Assembly (NCBI RefSeq): GCF_014961315.1
Contig: NZ_CP063141.1
Coordinates: forward strand, 1,798,001-1,862,000
From: Thermoflavifilum sp.
Lineage (GTDB): Bacteria; Bacteroidota; Bacteroidia; Chitinophagales; Chitinophagaceae
Direction: 5' to 3'
Length of the DNA: 64,000 nucleotides
Shown: one piece after another, positions 56,937 to 64,000 of the stretch
Layout of the letters: every line of letters begins with the position of its first letter
Position numbering within the stretch: the stretch's first letter is position 1
The notes under the pieces: model-generated
The model's input: the letters and a program-made list of their open reading frames with translations, nothing else
Database searches by the model: none
What the model was told of the DNA's origin: nothing
Program-made: the position numbers and the translations under genes

Positions 56937-57707
56937 ATGGGCAGTAACATCTTCGGCAAATGTGCGCTGATGTCTGGTATGCTGATGGTCTGGAGCATTT
57001 CCTTGCTCCATGCACAGGCTGCGTTTACAGGCACGGTAAGAGATGCACAAACACATCTTCCGTTGTATCCGGCCACCATTCAGAATCGCACCGCGGGCCT
57101 GTATGCATTGAGTAATCCCGATGGGAGCTTTGCGTTGTTAGCCCGGCCTGGAGACACGATCTGGATAGCTTTTCTGGGATATGAAACCGATACGGTGGTG
57201 TTGACGCCTTCTATGGTCCATCACTCCGTGCAGCTGGAGCTTAAGCCTATCATGCATGCCTTACAGCCGGTTGTGGTGCATGGTGGATTAAATCCTTATC
57301 AGGTTGATTCCATTCAGCGAGCACAGTTGTTCGGGCCTTATCTATCACGTGCCGGCCAGCCACTGATGGGCACTTCCACACCATCGGGCTTTGGTATTGT
57401 GCTCAGTCCGTTCACTTATTTTTCCCGCAAGCAACGCAACCTGCGCAAATTCAGACATATGTTTGAGGCTTATGAACAAGCCGAGCGGAAGCGGTATTAT
57501 GAAAGCCTGAAATTGCAAACAATCGCAGCCAAATACAGTCCGGAGCACATCACCCAACTCACGGGATTAACGGGCGATTCCTTACAGGCCTTTCTTCATG
57601 CCATGCCTCCCGATACCAATTTTATTCTTGAAGCACCACAGGATGCGGTGGATATGTATATTCGCCAGCAATACCAGAAATTTATCCATCAGCAACCACA
57701 TCCGTAA
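56937..57707 (+). CDS. Carboxypeptidase-regulatory-like domain protein (paralogue B)
   Basis: 256 residues from the ATG at 56937, which begins a signal peptide (MSGMLMVWSISLLHAQ); the frame is open upstream across paralogue A's promoter. AFTGTVRDAQTHLPLYPATIQNRTAGLYALSNPDGSFAL is the same beta domain as paralogue A. The C-terminal half again has ITQLTGLTGDSLQAFLHAM. The pair is head-to-head with 149 bp between starts. Confidence 0.82.
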   Translation: MGSNIFGKCALMSGMLMVWSISLLHAQAAFTGTVRDAQTHLPLYPATIQNRTAGLYALSNPDGSFALLARPGDTIWIAFLGYETDTVVLTPSMVHHSVQLELKPIMHALQPVVVHGGLNPYQVDSIQRAQLFGPYLSRAGQPLMGTSTPSGFGIVLSPFTYFSRKQRNLRKFRHMFEAYEQAERKRYYESLKLQTIAAKYSPEHITQLTGLTGDSLQAFLHAMPPDTNFILEAPQDAVDMYIRQQYQKFIHQQPHP

Positions 57708-57744
57708 GATAGGGATAACTGTTAAAAATATTGGTAATTTCGGC

Positions 57745-59154
57745 ATGGATATGCCGATTAGCCCTGAACAAACTTATTTGAGTCTGTACGAACTCTCGCT
57801 CCGCATTAAAAACACGGTGCAGCAAGCCTTTCCGGAGCGCGTATGGATTAAAGCCGAGATCCATAAACTGAATTATTATCCGCATTCAGGACATTGTTAT
57901 CCGGATCTCGTCGAGAAACGGGATGACAGGATTGTGGCGGAAATGCGGGGCTTGTTGTGGAACAGTCATTATCGCAGAATCAATACCGCTTTTCAACGCC
58001 TTACAGGCGAGCCTTTGCGTGATGGATTGAAGGTGTTATGCCTGGTTGAAGTTACGTTTGATCCACGAAGGGGTTTCGCTTTAATGATTTACGACATTGA
58101 TCCCCGTTTTACTTTAGGCGATCTGGAACGAGAAAAACAACAAACCATTGAAAGATTAAAGCAAGAAGGATGTTTTGATTCCAATCGGCAGTTGCAGCTT
58201 CCACTTCTGCCCAAACGTATTGCCGTTATTTCTGCACTCACCAGTCGCGGATATGCCGATTTCATGAATGTGCTTCATCAACATGAACGGCAATACCCTA
58301 TCATCTGCAAATTATTCCCGGCATGGTTACAGGGCGAAAAGGCGGTGGCATCGATCATTGCCCAGCTTCGCCATATCAAACAATACAGAAATGTATTTGA
58401 TGTCGTAGCTATCATTCGCGGTGGGGGTGGAGAAACCGGCCTATCGGCGTTTAATGAATATTTGCTTGCCCGGGAGGTAGCTACTTTTCCTCTTCCTGTA
58501 GTTACGGGCATAGGTCATGCCACCAACCAGACCGTTACGGAAATGGTGGCCTGTGTGAATTGCATCACACCGACAAAGCTCGCAGAATTCCTGATAGAAC
58601 GTTTTGATGCATTTGCTGATACCCTACAACAGGCTGAAGAAACCATCATTCGTTTTGCCAGAACATGCATGCAAACGCATCAGCAACAATTGCAGCAGGC
58701 AGCCAGACAGTTAAAAAGTTATGCATCTTATTATTTCAGGCAGCATCATCAACGCATCGACTATGAACAAAAAACACTCGACAGGATATGCATGCACAGC
58801 ATTCAACAACACAAGGCGGAAACATATATGCTTGTACGCTTGTTAGCAAAAGAAAGTAAACGTTTGTTGCAGCAACACCAGCAAGCCATGCTTCAATGGC
58901 CAATTGCTTTTGAAAAAAATATCCGGAACCTGATCTCGCATTTTCATCAGCAAATTGACATACAGGAAAAACAGGTGCACTGGTTTGATCCCGTTCAAAT
59001 ATTGAAAAGAGGATTCAGCATGACATTGCATGAGGGAAAACCTGTAAAATCGGTTACCACGCTGAAAGCAGATGATCAAATTGTTACACGTTTTGCTGAT
59101 GGAGAAGTAGAAAGTAGTGTTGAAAAGATACGGTATTTTCCTGCTTCGTCATAA
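57745..59154 (+). CDS. xseA: Exodeoxyribonuclease VII large subunit
   Basis: 469 residues from the ATG at 57745 (the frame extends into the previous gene). N-terminal OB fold (VWIKAEIHKLNYYPHSGHCYPDL), catalytic core (LPKRIAVISALTSRGYADF, AIIRGGGGETGLSAFNEYLLAREVA, GIGHATNQTVTEMVA), long coiled coil (about 330-440), and RGFSMTL near the end. Degrades single-stranded DNA from both ends. Confidence 0.95.
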   Translation: MDMPISPEQTYLSLYELSLRIKNTVQQAFPERVWIKAEIHKLNYYPHSGHCYPDLVEKRDDRIVAEMRGLLWNSHYRRINTAFQRLTGEPLRDGLKVLCLVEVTFDPRRGFALMIYDIDPRFTLGDLEREKQQTIERLKQEGCFDSNRQLQLPLLPKRIAVISALTSRGYADFMNVLHQHERQYPIICKLFPAWLQGEKAVASIIAQLRHIKQYRNVFDVVAIIRGGGGETGLSAFNEYLLAREVATFPLPVVTGIGHATNQTVTEMVACVNCITPTKLAEFLIERFDAFADTLQQAEETIIRFARTCMQTHQQQLQQAARQLKSYASYYFRQHHQRIDYEQKTLDRICMHSIQQHKAETYMLVRLLAKESKRLLQQHQQAMLQWPIAFEKNIRNLISHFHQQIDIQEKQVHWFDPVQILKRGFSMTLHEGKPVKSVTTLKADDQIVTRFADGEVESSVEKIRYFPASS

Positions 59155-59169
59155 TTAATCATCAAAAAT

Positions 59170-59427
59170 ATGGAAGAACAAATCAACTATGCACAAGCAT
59201 TTGATGAGTTGCAGAAAATTGTAGGATTGATAGAACGTGGAGAAGTTACCATTGATGAACTATCTGCACAGGTGAAAAGAGCCGCTTACCTGATTCGTAT
59301 ATGCAGGCAAAAGTTAAATGAAACTGAACAGGATATTGAAGAAGTTTTGAAAACGATTGAAGGTGATAAAAAAATGACTTCGGACGAAGATGAAATGGAA
59401 ATGAATGCAGATGATTTACCATTTTAA
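59170..59427 (+). CDS. xseB: Exodeoxyribonuclease VII small subunit
   Basis: 85 residues. YAQAFDELQKIVGLIERGEVTIDELSAQVKRA is the XseB signature; acidic C-terminal tail. It lies 15 bp after xseA; the two form the exonuclease VII complex. Confidence 0.95.
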   Translation: MEEQINYAQAFDELQKIVGLIERGEVTIDELSAQVKRAAYLIRICRQKLNETEQDIEEVLKTIEGDKKMTSDEDEMEMNADDLPF

Positions 59428-59463
59428 ATATTGCCCATCTCCAGCAGTTTAACTAACCCCGGC

Positions 59464-60600
59464 ATGAAACACCCCACCAGGAAAATCATGATCATCATCA
59501 ACGATGATCAGTTTTTTTGTTCGCATTTTCTTCCGCTGTTTTCACGCGTATTTAATCAACATACGAATGAGATATATGTCGTAAGTCGGGATACAGGCTA
59601 TCGTACCACGATTGAACGTGCTGGATTCATTTTTATTCCTGCAGCTATACAGAGAGGGAAAGGTGATGTATGGCATAATTTCCTGTTTTTCGTGCAGCTG
59701 GTAAGATTATATATCGTTTACAAACCGAAAGTCGTGTTGTTGATTTCACTGAAAACGATTGTATTTGGCTCACTGGCGGCATTTTTTCAACCTTCGTTAA
59801 AGGTATTGAATTATTTCAGCGGATTAGGGCATGTGTTTTTATTGTCCGAAAAGCACTGGATGAGGAAAATCATACATCGATTGCTGTGGTTAATCGGGAG
59901 GCGACAGCATAACTGGTATTTATTTGAAACCTGTGATGATCGGGAATTGATTCATCATATCATCCATACCTCATCTGATCATTATCTGGTGATGGGATGC
60001 CTGGGTGTTCCCCTGCACGAATTTGTATTTACGGATTTGCCCGATCAGCATCCGATCAGGATTTTGTTTCCTGCACGCATCATCAGCACAAAAGGTTTGT
60101 TTGAACTGCATCGGCTGGTGGTGCGCTTTCAGCAGGAATGGCAGGGCAGGATGCTATTTTTGCTTGCGGGTAAAATTGATCCCTACAATCCGGCTTATAT
60201 CCGGGGCCGACGGCTCGAGAAATTATTGATTCCTGGATATTTTGAGTGGCTGGGTTATGTACGCGACATGCCGGCGTGTTATGCCAGAGCAGATATCGTG
60301 TTATTGCTTTCTTATCGGGAAGGTGTCCCGCGCGTGTTGATGGAAGCATGTGCTGCAGGCCGCCCTATCATTACCTTCGATGTACCGGGCTGCAGGGAAT
60401 GTGTGAACGATGGAAAAAATGGTTTTCTGATTCCATTTGGAGATCTGGATGTTTTACATGAAAAAATCAATACGCTTGTTTCCGATCGACAGCTCAGAGT
60501 GGCTATGGGAAAGGCTTCCAGGCAGCTGGCCGAAGAAACGTTTAATATTGAACAGGCTGTACTCCGCTGGAAAGCCTTGATGGAGTTATTTCTTCTGTAG
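59464..60600 (+). CDS. Glycosyltransferase family 4 (GT-B)
   Basis: 378 residues from the ATG at 59464 (an in-frame TTG at 59431 is less likely). The N-terminal Rossmann half includes IIINDDQFFCSHFLPLF. The C-terminal half has HPIRILFPARIISTKGLFEL and the nucleotide-sugar motif LLLSYREGVPRVLMEACAAGRPII, typical of GT4 enzymes of polysaccharide synthesis. Stands alone, with no Wzx/Wzy genes nearby. Donor and acceptor unknown. Confidence 0.88.
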   Translation: MKHPTRKIMIIINDDQFFCSHFLPLFSRVFNQHTNEIYVVSRDTGYRTTIERAGFIFIPAAIQRGKGDVWHNFLFFVQLVRLYIVYKPKVVLLISLKTIVFGSLAAFFQPSLKVLNYFSGLGHVFLLSEKHWMRKIIHRLLWLIGRRQHNWYLFETCDDRELIHHIIHTSSDHYLVMGCLGVPLHEFVFTDLPDQHPIRILFPARIISTKGLFELHRLVVRFQQEWQGRMLFLLAGKIDPYNPAYIRGRRLEKLLIPGYFEWLGYVRDMPACYARADIVLLLSYREGVPRVLMEACAAGRPIITFDVPGCRECVNDGKNGFLIPFGDLDVLHEKINTLVSDRQLRVAMGKASRQLAEETFNIEQAVLRWKALMELFLL

Positions 60601-60662
60601 TGATGTTGCATCTGCCGTTATACCGAAAAGAAATATTAAATTAGAGAAATAAGCGCAGCAAA

Positions 60663-62657
60663 ATGGCCGAGGGTGATATACTCTGGCAGCCATCCAGTGA
60701 AATCTGGCAGGCGAGCCATCTATCGCATTATGTACAGTGGTTATCACGCGAAAAGCATTTATCATTTCCTGATTATGCGGCGCTCTGGCATTGGTCCATT
60801 CAGGAGATTCCCGCATTCTGGAAATCAATCTGGGAGTACTTTGCCCTTCCTGAGCTGGATGAACGGGTGGTGGTGATGAGTAAAGACCCCATGCCACGTA
60901 CACGCTGGTTTGAAGGAGTACGGCTCAATTATGCGGCTTATGTGTTCAAGCAGGCTCATACCCATCGTCCGGCACTGTGGTTTGCTGCGGAAGACAGGCC
61001 CTTGCAGGCCGTTTCCTGGCAGGCGCTGCAAAAGCAGGTAGCGGGTTTGCAGTATTATTTTCAGCACATTGGCTTGCAGCAAGGTGATCGGGTGGCGGCG
61101 TATTTGCCGAATGTTCCTGAAGCTACGGTGAGCTGGCTGGCAACGATAGGACTGGGGGCCGTCTGGAGCAGTTGTTCGCCTGACTTCGGCGTAGAAGGTG
61201 TGCTGGATCGTTTCCGGCAAATTCAACCTAAAATATTGATTGCCGCCGATGGATATGTATATCAGGGTAAAAGATACGATCGGCTGCAGCAGCTAAAAGC
61301 AATCTGTGAAGCCCTGCCTTCCCTGCAGGCTTTGATTCTGGTTCCGCGTATGCAGCAGGAAGATCATTGGCCCGGCGTTCATCCGCTGCAGATCAGCTGG
61401 GAAGATGCGGTTGCTGGCGGAAGCCGGCGGTTTCCCGCTGAGGCCACATTACAACTGGTAGAAGTGGATTTTTCTCATCCGCTGTGGATTTTGTATTCTT
61501 CCGGTACCACGGGCATACCCAAAGCCATCACCCATTCGCACGGTGGCATGCTGCTGGAACACTTGAAATATCTGGCTTTTCATAATGATGTGCATGCCGG
61601 TGAAAATTTTTTCTGGTACACCACCACAGGCTGGATGATGTGGAATTTTTTACAGGCCTCATTGCTCATGGGTGCAAGCGCCGTACTCTACGATGGTCAT
61701 CCGGCCTATCCCGATATTGGTGTGCTGTGGCGACTTGCCGAACAGGTACCCATCCATCATTTTGGTACCAGTGCACCCTTTCTCATGAGTTGTCGAAAAC
61801 TTGGTTATAGGTCTGAAAATCAGCATTTATCAGCACTGCGCAGCATTGGCTCCACAGGTTCACCGCTACCGCCAGAAGGTTTTGAATACGTATATCAATC
61901 CATTAAATCAGATGTCTGGCTTTGCTCCATGAGCGGGGGTACCGACATCTGCACGGCCTGGGTGGGAGGTTGCCTGTGGCGACCCGTGCGTTCGGGAGAA
62001 ATCCAGTGTCGATGCCTGGCATGCAGCATGTTTGCCTATGATGAAGCTGGAAAAGCATTAGCTCATGACATTGGTGAAATGGTGGTAACGGCTCCCATGC
62101 CCTGTATGCCTGTGTATTTCTGGAATGATTCCGACTACAAACGCTATGAGGAAAGCTATTTTCAGGTGTATCCGGGCGTGTGGCGCCATGGCGACTGGAT
62201 ACGGATTACGGAACATGATGGGGTGATTATTTACGGCCGATCGGATGCGACGCTGAATCGGCAGGGCGTGCGAATCGGTACGGCTGAAATTTACCGGGTA
62301 CTGGATCGACTACCAGAGATAAAAGATAGCCTTATCGTGAATATCGAACTACCCGATGGCAAAAGTTATATGCCGTTATTTGTGGTGTTACAGGAAGGCT
62401 ATGACCTGGATCAGGGACTGAAGTGGAAAATCCGGGAAGCCCTGCGGAATAGTTGCTCGCCGCGGCATGTGCCGGACAATATCCTGCAGGTGAATGAAGT
62501 TCCTTACACGATAAGTGGTAAAAAGCTCGAAATGCCTGTGAAAAAGTTATTTCTGGGTATGCCCCTCGAGAAAGTGGCACAGCCGGGAGTCCTGCGCAAT
62601 CCGGATGCATTACAGGCATTTGAAACCATCGCTCAGCAATGGCGTTCCAGGCTTTAA
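60663..62657 (+). CDS. Acetoacetyl-CoA synthetase
   Basis: 664 residues, ANL superfamily. A long N-terminal domain (WQPSSEIWQASHLSHYVQWL) is specific to the AACS group. Phosphate loop YSSGTTGIPKAITHSHGG, then TTTGWMMWNFLQASLLMGAS, and C-terminal motifs YGRSDATLNRQGVRIGTAEIY and the catalytic Lys in YTISGKKLEMPVKK. It activates acetoacetate with ATP and CoA, probably for ketone-body or leucine-derived carbon use. Acetyl-CoA synthetase is excluded by the AACS-like N-terminus, but related substrates are possible. Confidence 0.9.
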   Translation: MAEGDILWQPSSEIWQASHLSHYVQWLSREKHLSFPDYAALWHWSIQEIPAFWKSIWEYFALPELDERVVVMSKDPMPRTRWFEGVRLNYAAYVFKQAHTHRPALWFAAEDRPLQAVSWQALQKQVAGLQYYFQHIGLQQGDRVAAYLPNVPEATVSWLATIGLGAVWSSCSPDFGVEGVLDRFRQIQPKILIAADGYVYQGKRYDRLQQLKAICEALPSLQALILVPRMQQEDHWPGVHPLQISWEDAVAGGSRRFPAEATLQLVEVDFSHPLWILYSSGTTGIPKAITHSHGGMLLEHLKYLAFHNDVHAGENFFWYTTTGWMMWNFLQASLLMGASAVLYDGHPAYPDIGVLWRLAEQVPIHHFGTSAPFLMSCRKLGYRSENQHLSALRSIGSTGSPLPPEGFEYVYQSIKSDVWLCSMSGGTDICTAWVGGCLWRPVRSGEIQCRCLACSMFAYDEAGKALAHDIGEMVVTAPMPCMPVYFWNDSDYKRYEESYFQVYPGVWRHGDWIRITEHDGVIIYGRSDATLNRQGVRIGTAEIYRVLDRLPEIKDSLIVNIELPDGKSYMPLFVVLQEGYDLDQGLKWKIREALRNSCSPRHVPDNILQVNEVPYTISGKKLEMPVKKLFLGMPLEKVAQPGVLRNPDALQAFETIAQQWRSRL

Positions 62658-62717
62658 CCTCCTGCCATTCATCCTATCCGTTTGGGCAATTCAAACCCAG
62701 TCATTTATTTTTGAGAT

Positions 62718-64000
62718 ATGAACCTCCCGGGCATTCGTTTATTCAGACAACCCATCCTCGCGTTGATGGGGATTACCGTTATGGGCTGTATTCCGCGTCA
62801 TGTGAAAGCACAGCGGCCAATGGAATGGAATGCAGCTCAAATTAAACTGCATTTGCTTAAAATAGGGGTACTGGGTAAAGTCCTGTACATAGCGGCACAT
62901 CCCGATGATGAAAATACGCAGCTGCTGGCCTATCTGGCCAATGGCAGGCTGTATGAAACCGCTTATTTATCGTGTACACGTGGTGATGGCGGACAGAATT
63001 TAATAGGCGATGAGCAGGGGGAAGAAATGGGCTTGATTCGCACGCAGGAGCTCCTGGCAGCCCGACGCATAGACGGAGCCCGACAGTTTTTTACCCGGGC
63101 TAACGATTTTGGCTTTTCCAAGTCGGCCGAGGAAACCCTGCGTTTCTGGGGACATGAACGGATTCTGGGTGATGTGGTATGGGTCATTCGCAAATTTCAA
63201 CCGGATGTGATCATCTGTCGCTTTCCCGAAGATAGTCGTGCCGGGCATGGACAGCATTGGGCTTCGGCTATTCTGGCGCATGAAGCTTTTCAAGCAGCAG
63301 CCGATCCGCATCGGTTTCCAGAACAATTGCAATATGTAAAACCCTGGCAGGCGAAGCGACTGCTATGGAATACTTATCGTTTTGGCAATGTCAATACCAC
63401 GAGTGCCGAGCAGTTTCATATCGACGATGGGGGATTTAACACCCTGATAGGCGAGAGTTATGGTGAGATTGCGGCCGATAGCCGCTCGATGCACAAGAGC
63501 CAGGGTTTTGGTGTACCCCACAGCCGCGGTGAACATGAAGAATATTTTGTACCCATTGCCGGTAATCCGCCGGTGCACGATCTGATGGATGGCGTAACTA
63601 CTGGGTGGGCTGACCTGCCCGGCGGCCAGCGTATCCAGCATCTGATAGATAGCCTGCAGTTGCATTTCCGGGTTGATTCACCCGATCTTTCCATACCCGG
63701 ACTCATCACCCTTTATCAGGCCATTGCTCAAATGCCTGAAAATCGCTGGAAACAGCAGAAGCTTCAGGACATCAGCGAGCTTATCCAGCAATGTGCCGGA
63801 TTGTATATGGAAGCCACCACCGACCAGCCGACCGTGGCACCAGGCCAGCATTTCCGTATCCATGCCGAAATCATCAACCGATCTCATTTGCCTGTAACCC
63901 TCATGCGCATAGCATTTCCCGGCGATACCTTATCCTTGCATCAATCCCTTCCAGGAAATGTCGATCAACAGTTTTTAAGGGAAGTGGTTGCACCCGATAC
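62718..64000 (+). CDS. PIG-L/LmbE family deacetylase, secreted (partial, C-terminus outside window)
   Basis: At least 427 residues, open at the window edge. Signal-like N-terminus (ILALMGITVMGC, a possible lipobox Cys24). Zinc motif AHPDDE at about 60-65, then TRGDGGQN, and the third ligand region in SRAGHGQHWAS. After about residue 270 the sequence continues beyond a standard PIG-L domain, consistent with the large Bacteroidota forms with C-terminal beta domains. Members deacetylate N-acetylglucosamine-type sugars. It follows the synthetase gene by 60 bp. Confidence 0.87.
   Translation, partial: MNLPGIRLFRQPILALMGITVMGCIPRHVKAQRPMEWNAAQIKLHLLKIGVLGKVLYIAAHPDDENTQLLAYLANGRLYETAYLSCTRGDGGQNLIGDEQGEEMGLIRTQELLAARRIDGARQFFTRANDFGFSKSAEETLRFWGHERILGDVVWVIRKFQPDVIICRFPEDSRAGHGQHWASAILAHEAFQAAADPHRFPEQLQYVKPWQAKRLLWNTYRFGNVNTTSAEQFHIDDGGFNTLIGESYGEIAADSRSMHKSQGFGVPHSRGEHEEYFVPIAGNPPVHDLMDGVTTGWADLPGGQRIQHLIDSLQLHFRVDSPDLSIPGLITLYQAIAQMPENRWKQQKLQDISELIQQCAGLYMEATTDQPTVAPGQHFRIHAEIINRSHLPVTLMRIAFPGDTLSLHQSLPGNVDQQFLREVVAPD

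Noticed and set aside
1-64000. tRNA, rRNA, CRISPR arrays, prophage or insertion sequences
   Set aside because: I looked for T-loop motifs, regularly spaced repeats, and transposase or integrase signatures by eye and found none.

Overview
The window is a piece of chromosome from a member of the Bacteroidota, most likely a chitinophagaceae-like lineage (inference). Evidence for the phylum: promoters of the TTTG-N20-TAnnTTTG type, a nearly complete absence of Shine-Dalgarno sequences, a fused E1 alpha/beta 2-oxo acid dehydrogenase, a three-gene sdhCAB with a five-helix cytochrome b, and Bacteroidota-type Mpl, XseA and CYTH proteins. GC content is moderate (judged by eye) and gene density is high. 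I saw no tRNA, rRNA, CRISPR array, transposase or integrase.

Layout. (1) 1-2418: a leftward group (hypothetical protein, rdgB, partial thioesterase) diverging from ilvE. (2) 2506-29063: the str, S10, spc and alpha ribosomal clusters in canonical order (rpsL-rpsG-fusA, rpsJ to rplO, secY, map, infA, rpmJ, rpsM, rpsK, rpsD, rpoA, rplQ). The block is interrupted between fusA and rpsJ by a 7.6 kb nitrous oxide reduction (nos) operon at 5879-13455: lipoprotein cytochrome c, clade II nosZ, nosB-like membrane protein, nosL, nosD, nosF, nosY and a polytopic HAHSH-motif protein. A terminator closes fusA, a cluster of CRP/FNR-like dyads precedes the nos genes, and rpsJ has its own promoter. (3) 29106-37396: carA, a 463-bp AT-rich intergenic region with a candidate small RNA and a long inverted repeat, an M28 metallopeptidase, an aminotransferase, a DUF1573 protein and the fused E1 dehydrogenase. 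(4) 37478-51390: housekeeping and cell-wall genes (dnaG, a DnaQ-like exonuclease, an EamA transporter, a dolichol-phosphate-mannose-synthase-like GT2, mpl, ubiX, aroQ, a CTP protease, a murK-like kinase and murQ). (5) 51522-64000: sdhCAB, an S1/P1-like secreted hydrolase, two divergent paralogous carboxypeptidase-regulatory-domain proteins, xseAB, a GT4 glycosyltransferase, acetoacetyl-CoA synthetase and a PIG-L deacetylase cut by the window end.

Functionally the nos operon supplies a periplasmic N2O reductase (lipid-anchored NosZ), copper delivery (NosL and the NosDFY ABC system) and an electron donor (lipoprotein cytochrome c), plus two membrane proteins of unknown role. Mpl, MurK-like and MurQ together suggest peptidoglycan recycling. 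The most notable points are: nos genes wedged into the ribosomal superoperon; an apparent one-base frameshift in rpsS; a structured element between rpsJ and rplC; the small-RNA locus after carA; and the HAHSH membrane protein ending the nos operon.
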